Source: a bacterium (GTDB lineage: Bacteria; Krumholzibacteriota; Krumholzibacteriia; LZORAL124-64-63). From it: a stretch of DNA of 64,000 nt. Shown piece after piece: positions 1 to 7,685 of this stretch; within the stretch, counting starts at the first letter, position 1, and the number at the start of each line of letters is the position of its first letter. The stretch is from assembly GCA_016719645.1 (NCBI GenBank), contig JADJYS010000012.1, forward strand, positions 1 through 64,000, in the 5' to 3' direction. The notes under the pieces were generated by a model, which had not been told where the DNA came from, searched no databases, and saw only the letters and a program-made list of their open reading frames with translations. A program made the translations under genes and the position numbers.

Positions 1-287
1 CGGCCGAACTCCTCGCCCGGGCGCTCGCGGCCTCGGCCCAAGACCGCTTCCAGGACCGGATTGGGCCGCGCGCCGGCGGCGGCGACCGCGCCCTGCGCCG
101 CCTCGACCCCGTACTCTCCCGCCGCGAGCAGGGGATGCGCGTCGACCAGGCCGGCGATCTCGGACCAGGTGATCTCGATCACCGCCGGCGCGGCACCGGG
201 ATCGAACGTCGCGGGCGCAGCACCCGCAGTGCCCACGATCAGCAGGACGAACCCCGCGGCGAGGACACGCTTGTTGTGGATCATCAT
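1..287 (-). CDS. TolC-family outer membrane efflux protein, N-terminal part (cut by window edge)
   Basis: Reading leftwards from the ATG at 287, the frame stays open to the window edge. It begins with a signal peptide (MMIHNKRVLAAGFVLLIVG...AGAA), followed by an 'ITWSEIAGLVDAHPLLAAG' segment. A helix then contains 'GARPNPVLEA', the usual start of TolC/CzcC-type outer membrane channels. Such proteins form the outer membrane exit duct of RND metal or drug pumps. The Cys-rich small protein immediately upstream on the same strand suggests a heavy-metal (Czc/Cus-like) export operon whose pump genes would lie beyond the left edge; that is inference. No strong ribosome site is seen. Only about 95 residues are present. 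Confidence 0.7.
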   Translation of the reverse strand, partial: MMIHNKRVLAAGFVLLIVGTAGAAPATFDPGAAPAVIEITWSEIAGLVDAHPLLAAGEYGVEAAQGAVAAAGARPNPVLEAVLGRGRERPGEEFG

Positions 288-411
288 CTCGGCACACCTG
301 CCTGTCGGGAACGACCTTGCCGGGTACAATCCCGCGCAGACGTTCCATTACACGCCCGAGTCCACCGCTCGCAAAGCGGGCGGACCGTGATCACGACTTT
401 ATCGGGGTTGG

Positions 412-777
412 TTATACGCGAGGAGGGTGGAAAATACCAAGCTGGGTGTCGCGGGGGGCAGGGGCGTCGGGAAGTAGGCCGACACGGGTGGATGCGGGCT
501 GGACCTCATGAACGAGGCGCTCGGCTGTAAAAACCGGGACGATGCTGTGACCGGGGCAACAAGTGCAGGGGCAGGACGACCCGCAGGGATCGCCGTCCCG
601 ATCGGGATCGGCGCAGGGCGCTCCATCGGCATGGTTCACTTCACCTTGCATCGACACAGGGGCACAGACAGCGGCGACCTGCGCTGGCACGAAACCGGCG
701 ATCAGGCAAATCAAAGCTAACAGTACGATCCTACGTGGATACAAGTGCGGTCCTCCCGATCGCGCCATGATAGGCAT
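412..777 (-). CDS. Small exported Cys-rich protein, possible metal-binding accessory
   Basis: This 121-residue protein has a basic N-terminus, one hydrophobic signal or anchor segment (about residues 15-35, IVLLALICLIAGFVPA), and then a soluble region with a dense cysteine cluster 'CGSSCPCTCCPGH' near residues 65-77. No family is recognised with certainty. Small proteins with such a cluster often precede CzcCBA-type metal exporters, and a TolC-like gene follows here 124 bp downstream on the same strand. A role in binding soft metals in the periplasm is inferred from the Cys/His cluster. A second in-frame ATG three codons in (768) is an equally possible start. Confidence 0.55.
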   Translation of the reverse strand: MPIMARSGGPHLYPRRIVLLALICLIAGFVPAQVAAVCAPVSMQGEVNHADGAPCADPDRDGDPCGSSCPCTCCPGHSIVPVFTAERLVHEVQPASTRVGLLPDAPAPRDTQLGIFHPPRV

Positions 778-783
778 GCGGGT

Positions 784-2169
784 TCACGGGCGCAACATCG
801 GTCTTTGTTCCGTCGCCTCGATCACCGGCGCGTTGCGCACCGGCCGGAAGCCCACGATCCCCACGGCGGCGGCGGGGTCGAGGTAGGCGCGGGCCGCGCA
901 GCGCAGCCGCTGGTTGGCGTCGGCGAAGGAACCGCCGCGCAGCACCCGGTTGCTGCCGGTGGCCGGCCCGCTGGGGTCGGTCGCAGGGGCAGCAGTGTAA
1001 TAAGTGTCGCCGTAGCGGTCCCAGCACCACTCCAGCAGGTTGCCGTGGACGTCGTACAAGCCCATGGGGTTGGGCAGCAGGGCGCGCACCGGCTTCACGT
1101 GGTTCTCGGAGTTGGCCGCCGACCAGCCGAAGAACGACAGCACCGGATCGACCTCCATGTCGAGGCGCGACAGCTCGCCGTCGCTCAGCGACCCCTGCGT
1201 GCCGGCCCGGCAGAAGGCCTCCCACTCGGCCTCGGTCGGCAGACGCCAGCCATCGGCGTCCGGATCCCAGGCCACCTGCGGGCCGTTGATGGTGTAGGCC
1301 GCCGTCAGGCCGTCGGCGGCGGACTTCGTGTTGCAGAACATCACCGCGTCGTACCAGGTGATCGAGACGACGGGCTGGTTGGCGAGCGTGGGGTCCTCGA
1401 CCCGCCCGTCGCGCCGCACCTCGTTCCACTGGCCGTTGGTCAGCTCGGTGGTGGCGACCAGCAGCGGGCGCGTGAGGGTCACCTCGTGCCGGGGCCCCTC
1501 GTCCGCCTCGCGGCCGGGTTCCGGCGCGGCGGAGCCCATGGTGTAGGAGCCGGCCTCCAGGCGCACGGTCGCGAAGGGCCAGGTCGGCAGCACCGTGAAG
1601 GTGACCGCCGCGGCCGACGTCTCGCCCGCCGTGATCAGGCCGTCGACCCAGCCGGGCGCCGGCATGGTCCAGCCGGGCACCCGCTCCCAGGCCACGGTGA
1701 AGGGGCCGGCGGGCAGGTCGTCCAGGGTGACGTCGCCGACGCCGGAACGGTCGTCGTCGATGCCGGCCAGGCGCTTCAGCACCCAGCGGATCTGCAGGTC
1801 GTCGGGCTCGACGTCGATCGTCAGCGAGCCGACCGTCGGTGGTGGGTCGGCGATGTACTGGCCCGTGAAGGTGATGGAGTCCCCGTCGGCCAGGGTGCGG
1901 GTCTGCGTGAGCGGCCGTTCCCAGTCCGCGATCTCATCCCAGACGATCGTCCACGCGCCGACGGCGCGACCGGGGTGGCGCTCGTCGCCCGAGCCCTCGA
2001 TGACCGCGCCCGCGGGACCGGTCAGCGTCCAGCCCGCATCCAGAGAGCTGGGCAGGGTGACCACCTTCACGACGCCCACGGGGGTCGGGTCGGGATCGCC
2101 GCCGCCGCCGCAACCCGCGGCCAGCACGATCACCATCGACAGCAGCGTGAACAGCGGGACGTGTCTCAT
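784..2169 (-). CDS. Lipoprotein with formylglycine-generating-enzyme (SUMF1/FGE-sulfatase) domain
   Basis: The ATG at 2169 gives 461 residues with a lipobox (VLAAGC, Cys20). Two beta-rich PEGA-like segments (about 30-110 and 115-185) follow. A full FGE/SUMF1 fold covers about 195-455: 'SYTMGS', 'PVVSITWYDAVMFCN', 'GWRLPTEAEWEAFCRAG', 'NPMGLYDVHGNLLEWCWD', 'VLRGGSF' and the closing 'GFRPVR'. True FGEs oxidise a sulfatase Cys to formylglycine. Secreted lipoprotein versions are often structural or sugar-binding, and no sulfatase gene lies nearby, so catalysis is uncertain. Its start overlaps the stop of the DUF3179 gene by 4 nt (ATGA), so the two are translationally coupled. Confidence 0.85.
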   Translation of the reverse strand: MRHVPLFTLLSMVIVLAAGCGGGGDPDPTPVGVVKVVTLPSSLDAGWTLTGPAGAVIEGSGDERHPGRAVGAWTIVWDEIADWERPLTQTRTLADGDSITFTGQYIADPPPTVGSLTIDVEPDDLQIRWVLKRLAGIDDDRSGVGDVTLDDLPAGPFTVAWERVPGWTMPAPGWVDGLITAGETSAAAVTFTVLPTWPFATVRLEAGSYTMGSAAPEPGREADEGPRHEVTLTRPLLVATTELTNGQWNEVRRDGRVEDPTLANQPVVSITWYDAVMFCNTKSAADGLTAAYTINGPQVAWDPDADGWRLPTEAEWEAFCRAGTQGSLSDGELSRLDMEVDPVLSFFGWSAANSENHVKPVRALLPNPMGLYDVHGNLLEWCWDRYGDTYYTAAPATDPSGPATGSNRVLRGGSFADANQRLRCAARAYLDPAAAVGIVGFRPVRNAPVIEATEQRPMLRP

Positions 2170-3215
2170 GGCAACCGGTCCTCTGGGTGGAAGGCGTGCC
2201 AGGCGAAGCGATCGGCGTAGTATACGGTGAACCCGCCGCCCGACACCAGTTCCATCCACACGGCCGGCTGCTCGCCGGGAGCCTGCGGCGCGGCGTGGAT
2301 CCTCACGGCCACCCCGTCGACCTCGTCCGTCCGGACGCCGTCGGGGCCGGTCTCGCGCGCCAGGCGGGCGGCGTCCAGGACGCGGCGGCCGGCCGGCGTC
2401 TCGACGATCAGCAGCGGGTCGAGCGGGCCGCCGCCGGCGGGCAGCGGCGCCGAGGGGAAGCGGGTGCGGCCGCCGGAACGATACGTCTGGTAGGGCCGGG
2501 ACTGGTAGCGCCGCTTGAAGGTCGGGGCGGGGGCCGGCACGGTCGTGCCGGGGTGGTCGCGGCGCCAGCGCTCCCAGGTCGTCACCACCGCGGGCAGGCG
2601 GGGCAGCACGTCGCCGCGGCGCGGGCCGGCCACGGCCTCGCCGGTCAGCTGGCACCACAGGCTCGGCGACGCCGCGCGGTCGAACAGCAGCGTGTTGGAG
2701 TTCAGCAGCAGCCCGCTCACCCCCAGTTGCAGCGTGTCCCCGTCGACGACGCGCCCGTAGACCGCGGCGCTGCCGGACAGCGGGCTCCAGGTCGCGGCCA
2801 GCGGCGCGCCGCCCAGGGTGTCGAGGCAGACCTCGTGCCAGTCCAGCACGCGCAGGGGCCAGCAGCGCGCCTCGCCCCGCACGACCGCGCCGAGCACGCG
2901 GTCGGCGCCGACGAGGTACTTGCCGCGCTCCGCGTCGTTGAGCGAATCGACGCCGGCGGGGGTCAGCAGCGGCGGGCGGTCGAGGGCGGGCAGGCCGTCG
3001 CGCGGCACGCCGCCGGCCGCGAGCAGGGATTCGGGGTAGGCGAGGTTGGCGAGGTCGAAGCCGTAGGTGCGAGGATGGCTGCCGTCGCCCACCGCGTGGT
3101 GGTCGCGGGAGGCGCGCACGTCGCTCCCGAGGCGCCAGGCCACGACCGCGAGCAGGAGCAGCACCGGCGCCGCGAACACCACCGCGAGGCGCCGCCGACC
3201 GCCGCGACCGGCCAT
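2166..3215 (-). CDS. DUF3179 domain-containing membrane-anchored protein
   Basis: This 349-residue protein has an N-terminal transmembrane anchor (VVFAAPVLLLLAVVAW). Its body matches the DUF3179 family: 'DAERGKYLVGADRVLGAVVR', 'EARCWPLRVLDWHEVCLDTLGG', 'ATWSPLSGSAAVY' and 'LLLNSNTLLFDR' followed by 'SLWCQLTGEAVAG'. The family's function is unknown; its conserved Trp/Cys/His residues recall a periplasmic redox or binding role. The ATG overlaps the ctaB stop by one base (TGATG), and its own stop overlaps the next start, so ctaB-DUF3179-FGE is one coupled operon. The body of the family is recognised with confidence; the biochemical role is not known. Confidence 0.85.
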   Translation of the reverse strand: MAGRGGRRRLAVVFAAPVLLLLAVVAWRLGSDVRASRDHHAVGDGSHPRTYGFDLANLAYPESLLAAGGVPRDGLPALDRPPLLTPAGVDSLNDAERGKYLVGADRVLGAVVRGEARCWPLRVLDWHEVCLDTLGGAPLAATWSPLSGSAAVYGRVVDGDTLQLGVSGLLLNSNTLLFDRAASPSLWCQLTGEAVAGPRRGDVLPRLPAVVTTWERWRRDHPGTTVPAPAPTFKRRYQSRPYQTYRSGGRTRFPSAPLPAGGGPLDPLLIVETPAGRRVLDAARLARETGPDGVRTDEVDGVAVRIHAAPQAPGEQPAVWMELVSGGGFTVYYADRFAWHAFHPEDRLP

Positions 3216-4120
3216 CAGACGCTCCCGGGCTGAGCGGCGACGATGGCGACGTCGGCCCCCGCCGCGCGTTCCGCCCGGGGTGGCGCGCGGTCGGCCACCA
3301 TCAGGCCGAGCACCAGCGGCAGGTAGACCACGCTGCCCAGGAACACGCGCCGCGCGTTGAGGCTGCTGCGGTCGCGGTAGCAGCGCATGCCCAGCCACAG
3401 CCAGGCGCCGCCGAGCAGCAGCGAGCCCACCGCGAAGACGGCCCCGGTCAGACCCATGAACGTGGCCAGCAGGCCCAGCGGCAGCAGCACCCAGGCGTAG
3501 AGCATCAGGAAGCGGAAGGTGCGGTCGCCGCGCGGGTCCTGCAGCGGCAGCATCTTGAAGCCGGCGCGCCGGTAGTCGTCGCGGTAGAGCCAGGCCAGCG
3601 ACAGGAAGTGCGGCACCTGCCAGACGAACAGCAGCAGGGCCAGCCACCAGCCGCCGGCCTGCACGCCGCCGGTCACCGCGCTCCAGCCGATCAGCGGCGG
3701 GATCGCGCCGCAGATGGCGCCGGCCAGCGTGTTGAGCGTGCTGCGGGGCTTCAGCGGCGTGTAGACGAGCACGTAGAGCAGGACCGTGCCCAGCGCCAGG
3801 GCCGCGGCCGCCGCGTTGACCAGCGCCAGCAGCAGGCCCACGCCCGCCAGCACGACCGCGCCCGACCACACGGCCGCCGCGCGCACGCCGACCCGTCCCG
3901 CGGGCAGCGGCCGCTCCCGTGTGCGCACCATCAGGGCGTCGCGGTCGCGCTCGAGCACCTGGTTGAAGCCGTTGGCCCCGAAGGCGCACAGCGCCGTGCC
4001 CAGCATTGTGGCGGCCAGGTGGCCCCATCCCGGCACCGGGCGCGCCGCCATCAGGTAGCCGGCCAGCGTGGTGACCACCACCAGGGCGCTGAGGCGGGCC
4101 TTGCCCAGCTCCAGGCTCAA
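3215..4120 (-). CDS. ctaB: Protoheme IX farnesyltransferase (heme O synthase)
   Basis: CtaB is an integral membrane UbiA-family prenyltransferase that attaches farnesyl to heme b, giving heme O for terminal oxidases. The 301-residue protein shows the Mg-diphosphate motif as 'NQVLERDRDALMVRTRERPL'. The CtaB-type loop 'YRDDYRRAGFKMLPLQDP' and about nine hydrophobic helices are also present. The start is a TTG at 4120; no ATG or GTG lies in frame upstream before the stop at 4163-4165, so the first helix may begin slightly earlier. It is divergent from the heme A synthase gene across a 141-bp gap. The cytochrome oxidase subunits themselves are not in this window. Confidence 0.92.
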   Translation of the reverse strand: MSLELGKARLSALVVVTTLAGYLMAARPVPGWGHLAATMLGTALCAFGANGFNQVLERDRDALMVRTRERPLPAGRVGVRAAAVWSGAVVLAGVGLLLALVNAAAAALALGTVLLYVLVYTPLKPRSTLNTLAGAICGAIPPLIGWSAVTGGVQAGGWWLALLLFVWQVPHFLSLAWLYRDDYRRAGFKMLPLQDPRGDRTFRFLMLYAWVLLPLGLLATFMGLTGAVFAVGSLLLGGAWLWLGMRCYRDRSSLNARRVFLGSVVYLPLVLGLMVADRAPPRAERAAGADVAIVAAQPGSV

Positions 4121-4261
4121 TCCGATCCAGCGCTGCAGGGGCGAGGCGCATGGCGCTCCGTGTCATCGCGCTCCGTGGTGGTGACGGCCGGCGAATCGTG
4201 CTAGCAATGGGAACCGGGACCGCACGAGACCCGGACACGCAGGATAACAGGAGGTCGGCAA

Positions 4262-5570
4262 GTGAGCAACGACGAGCGCAACGCGCGAACCTACCCGCGG
4301 CGGCGACATCCTGACCCTCGGCTTCGCCACCACGGTCGCGATGTGGGCCGTCGGCTACTGCGGCCGGCTGCCCGGCGTGCAGGCGCCGGTGTGGGTGCTG
4401 ATGCCCCTGATGTTCGGCCTCCTGATCCTGGGCGGGCGGCAGGCCGGCCGCTGGACGGGCCGTGGCTGGCGCGGCGGCCTCTGGGTCGGGCTGCTGGCCT
4501 CGACGCTCAACCTGCTGGTCCTGGGCAGCCTCTTGGCCGCCGGCGACGCGCCGAACCGGGTCGTGCCGTCGGCGCTGCTCTGGGTGCCGGGCTCCCTGCT
4601 GATGGGCGCCTTCTTCAGCGCGATGGGCGCGGTCGAAAACGGGCGCCGCACCGCGAAGCCCCCCTTCGCCTGGCCGGCCGCCTTCGCCTTCGTCGCCGCC
4701 GGCGCCACGCTGCTGCTGCTGGCCGCGGGCGGCGTGGTCACCGGGCAGCAGGCCGGCCTGGCGGTCGTCGACTGGCCCAACAGCTTCGGCTCGAACATGT
4801 TCCTCTACCCGCTGTCGCGCATGACCGGCGGCGTCTTCTACGAGCACGCCCACCGCCTGCTGGGCTCGCTGGTCGGCCTCACGACGCTCGTGCTGGCGGT
4901 CTTTTTGTGGCGCACCGACGAGCGCCGCGGCGTGAAGCTGCTGGCGGGCGCAGCGCTGCTGCTGGTGATCGTCCAGGGCGTGCTGGGCGGCCTGCGGGTG
5001 ACCGGCCGCTTCACCGGGAGCATGGACCCGGCCCACACCGCCCCCAACCTGACGCTGGCCATCGTCCACGGCGTGACCGGCCAGGTGTTCCTGGGCGTGC
5101 TGATCGCCCTGGCGGCCCTGTCGACCCGCGGCTGGCGCGCCGCCCGGCCCAAGATCTTCGCCGACGCGCGCACCGACGCCCTGCTCTCGCGGGCCGTGGT
5201 GATCGTGGTTATCGTGCAGCTGGTGCTCGGGGCCATCCTGCGCCACCTGTCCCACGGGCTGCTGCTGCACATCACGATGGCGGTGGCGGTGGCCGTGGTG
5301 GGGCTGCTGGCGGGCCTGCGGGCCTGGGGGGAGCACGCCGACGTGCCCCGCCTGCAGGGTCTGGGCCGGGCGCTGATGATCCTGCTCGGCCTGCAGATCT
5401 GCCTGGGCCTGGCCGCGCTCTGGGCGACGGGCCTGACCGCGGCCGCCGGAACGCCGGCCCTGGCCGACGTGATCCTGACGACGCTGCACCAGAGCACCGG
5501 CGCCGTCATCCTGGCCTGCAGCGTGCTGCTGGCCCTGTGGAACACCCGACTGCTCCGCGCCGCGGCCTGA
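4262..5570 (+). CDS. ctaA: Heme A synthase (COX15/CtaA type), one frame break near the 5' end
   Basis: This membrane enzyme converts heme O to heme A. It has about eight helices and the family's four heme-ligand histidine sites: 'YEHAHRLLGSLVG', 'HTAPNLTLAIVHGVTGQ', 'HLSHGLLLHITMAVAV' and 'LHQSTGAVILA'. A strong ribosome site (AGGAGGT) sits before the GTG at 4262, but that frame ('MSNDERNARTY') is out of phase with the body ('GDILTLGFATTVAMW'). Removing one C from the CCC run at about 4293-4296 joins them into a 435-residue protein. As written, the body can only start at the ATG at 4341, which would cut into helix 1. It pairs functionally with ctaB. Confidence 0.87.
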
Positions 5571-5598
5571 CGCGCCGCGACCGGACGAAGGAGGCGCC

Positions 5599-6039
5599 AT
5601 GCCCAAGGTCTCGGACATCCTCGCCGCCAAGGGCCGCGAGGTCCTGCAGGTCGACCCCGACGACACCGTCCTGTCCGCCATCGCCAGCATGGTCGAACGC
5701 GGCGTCGGCTCCGTGCTGGTGACCCGCGGCAAGGAGATCCACGGCATCTTCACCGAGCGCGATTACCTCGCCAAGATCGCCCTGCAGGGCCGCTCTTCGC
5801 GCGACACCAAGGTGCGCGACGTCATGTCGTTCGAGCTGATCTGCGTGGGCGAGCACCACGACGTGGCCGACGTCATGGCGATCATGACCGAGGCCCGCAT
5901 CCGCCACCTGCCGGTCGTCGATCGCGGCGGCCTGGCCGGCCTGGTCTCGATCGGCGACTGCGTCCGGCAGATCAGCCAGGACCACGAAGCCCGCATCGAG
6001 TACCTGACCGACTACATCCACGACAAGTACCCACGCTGA
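5599..6039 (+). CDS. CBS-domain-pair protein
   Basis: This 146-residue soluble protein consists of two CBS domains (about residues 1-60 and 72-130): 'VSDILAAKGREVLQVDPDDTV' then 'GIFTERDYLAKIA', and 'VRDVMSFELICVGEHHDV' then 'RIRHLPVVDRGGLAGLVSIGD'. CBS pairs bind adenosyl nucleotides and act as energy or redox sensors. A stand-alone pair has no assignable target. A good GGAGG ribosome site lies 7 nt before the ATG. It sits 28 bp after heme A synthase and 20 bp before the PrpD-like gene, so it may belong to one transcript with them. Confidence 0.9.
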   Translation: MPKVSDILAAKGREVLQVDPDDTVLSAIASMVERGVGSVLVTRGKEIHGIFTERDYLAKIALQGRSSRDTKVRDVMSFELICVGEHHDVADVMAIMTEARIRHLPVVDRGGLAGLVSIGDCVRQISQDHEARIEYLTDYIHDKYPR

Positions 6040-6059
6040 TCCCGGGAGGACCCGAGACC

Positions 6060-7445
6060 ATGACCGTGAGCGGGAAGATGGCGGCCTGGGCCGCCGGTCT
6101 GCGTTACGAGGACATCGCGCCGGAGGCGATCGCCGCCGCCAAGCGGTTCCTGTTCGACAGCGTCGGCTGCGCCTACGGCGGCCTGCTGCAGCACGACTGC
6201 AAGATCGCCCTGGAAGTGCTGGAGGAGACCGCCGGGCCCGGCCCGGCCTCGGTCATCGGCACCGGCAAGCGCATGGACCCGGTGTCCGCGGCGCTGGCCA
6301 ACGCGCTGTTGATCCGCGTGCTCGACTACAACGACATCTACTGGAAGCAGGACCCGTCGCACCCCAGCGACATCATCCCGGCGGCGATGAGCGCCGCGGC
6401 GCGCGCCGGCGGCACCGGCCGCGACCTGCTGCTGGGCATCGTGCTGGCCTACGAGTTCGAGCAGCGCCTGTGCGAAGCCTCGTTCCCGGGCATCCGCGAG
6501 ATCGGCTGGCACCACGCCACCCTGACCGCGGCCGTCTCCCCGATCGTGGCCGGCCGCCTGCTGGGCCTGTCGGCCGAGCAGATCCAGCACGCCATCGGCA
6601 TCAGCGCCTCGCGCCACCTGACCGGCGGCTCGGTGACGGCGGGCAAGCTGACGATGATGAAGAACACCGTCGACCCGATGGCCACGCAGTCGGGCGTCTT
6701 CGCCGCGCTCTTGGCCGAGAAGGGCTACACCGGCCCCGAGCACGTGCTGGACGGCAAGGAGGGCTTCAGCCACGTGCTGAAGACCGACTGGCGCTGGGAC
6801 ATCGTGACCGAGGGGCTCGGGCAGAGCTGGCGCATCCTGCAGTGCGGCATGAAGGCCTTCCCCACCGAGGCGCTCACCCACGCGCCGATGTCCGCGGTGC
6901 TGGACCTGGTCAAGACCCACGACCTGGCGCCCGACGACGTGGTGAAGGTGCGCATCCGCAGCCTGGCGCGCGCGGCCGACATCCTGGCCGACCCGAGCAA
7001 GTACGACCCGCAGAACAAGGAGACCGCCGACCACTCCCTGCCCTACGTGGTGGCGGCCTGCATCGCCGACCGCCGCGTCACGCCCGAGCAGTTCACCCCG
7101 GCCAAGATCCAGGACCCGGTGATCCGCGCCCAGCTGCGCAAGATCGAGGTCGTCGCCGACCCCGAGATCGAAGCCGCGTTCCCCGCCCTGCAGAAGGTCC
7201 ACGTCACCATCGAGACGGCCGACGGCCGCGCGCTGGTGCGCACCCTGGACTACCCCAAGGGCGACCCGCGCAACCCGATGACCGACGCCGAGCTGACCGA
7301 GAAGTTCGACGCGCTGGCGACGCCGGTGATGTCGCCGGAGAGGTTGAAGGGGGCCAAAGAGGCGATCTGGGCGGTCGAGAGGCTGGGTAGGGCGGAGGCG
7401 CTCATGGAATCGTTGGTCTGCGATCGCTGTACGTTGAGGTCGTAG
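6060..7445 (+). CDS. MmgE/PrpD family dehydratase-like protein
   Basis: The 461-residue protein matches the MmgE/PrpD fold over most of its length: 'KRFLFDSVGCAYGG', 'NALLIRVLDYNDIYW', 'SHPSDIIPAAMSAA', 'IGISASRHLTGGSVTAGK', 'MKNTVDPMATQSGVFAALLA' and 'ADHSLPYVVAACIADR'. Family members dehydrate 2-methylcitrate (PrpD) or act on related tricarboxylates such as aconitate. The aconitase-family gene 240 bp downstream supports tricarboxylate chemistry, but no methylcitrate synthase or lyase is in view. The ribosome site is GGGAGG. The last about 18 residues ('LMESLVCDRCTLRS') overlap a HigA remnant on the other strand and look non-native, so the original 3' end may have been replaced. Confidence 0.88.
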   Translation: MTVSGKMAAWAAGLRYEDIAPEAIAAAKRFLFDSVGCAYGGLLQHDCKIALEVLEETAGPGPASVIGTGKRMDPVSAALANALLIRVLDYNDIYWKQDPSHPSDIIPAAMSAAARAGGTGRDLLLGIVLAYEFEQRLCEASFPGIREIGWHHATLTAAVSPIVAGRLLGLSAEQIQHAIGISASRHLTGGSVTAGKLTMMKNTVDPMATQSGVFAALLAEKGYTGPEHVLDGKEGFSHVLKTDWRWDIVTEGLGQSWRILQCGMKAFPTEALTHAPMSAVLDLVKTHDLAPDDVVKVRIRSLARAADILADPSKYDPQNKETADHSLPYVVAACIADRRVTPEQFTPAKIQDPVIRAQLRKIEVVADPEIEAAFPALQKVHVTIETADGRALVRTLDYPKGDPRNPMTDAELTEKFDALATPVMSPERLKGAKEAIWAVERLGRAEALMESLVCDRCTLRS

Positions 7446-7500
7446 TCCATCTGCAGGCCGAGCCAGAACTCCGGCGACAGCGCGCAGGCGCAGAGGTGTC
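7393..7500 (-). pseudogene. Remnant of a HigA-type antitoxin (C-terminal piece)
   Basis: On the minus strand the frame through 7490-7393 reads 'LSPEFWLGLQMDYDLNVQRS'. This closely follows the ending of HigA/VapI addiction-module antitoxins (typically 'TSPEFWLNLQ..YDL'). No helix-turn-helix, start codon or toxin partner remains. The piece is antisense to the 3' end of the PrpD-like gene and fills part of the gap before the aconitase-family gene. This suggests an old insertion and decay of a higBA module, or a deletion that joined it to prpD. The call rests on one short motif. Confidence 0.5.
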
Positions 7501-7685
7501 CGCCGTGATTCCGGCCTTCGGATCCCGGATCGCCCCAGCCGTCGATAGGTGCGCCGCACTCCCGCGAACAGGGTACTTGTGGAAGACGCGGGATGATGGC
7601 ATTTTGGGGAGAGGGATGCCTGCATCCCACCGCTTCGGACCCCGGAACACCCCCATCTGCGGCAGCCCGCCCGCGGGAGGACGTC

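Noticed and set aside
2166..5753. Very long open frames on the opposite strand of real genes (also 26789-30535, 30063-33776, 43007-45823, 47451-51011, 59425-62199)
   Set aside because: They are low-complexity Arg/Gly/Ala/His-rich translations opposite recognised proteins; high GC removes stop codons, so long false frames are expected.
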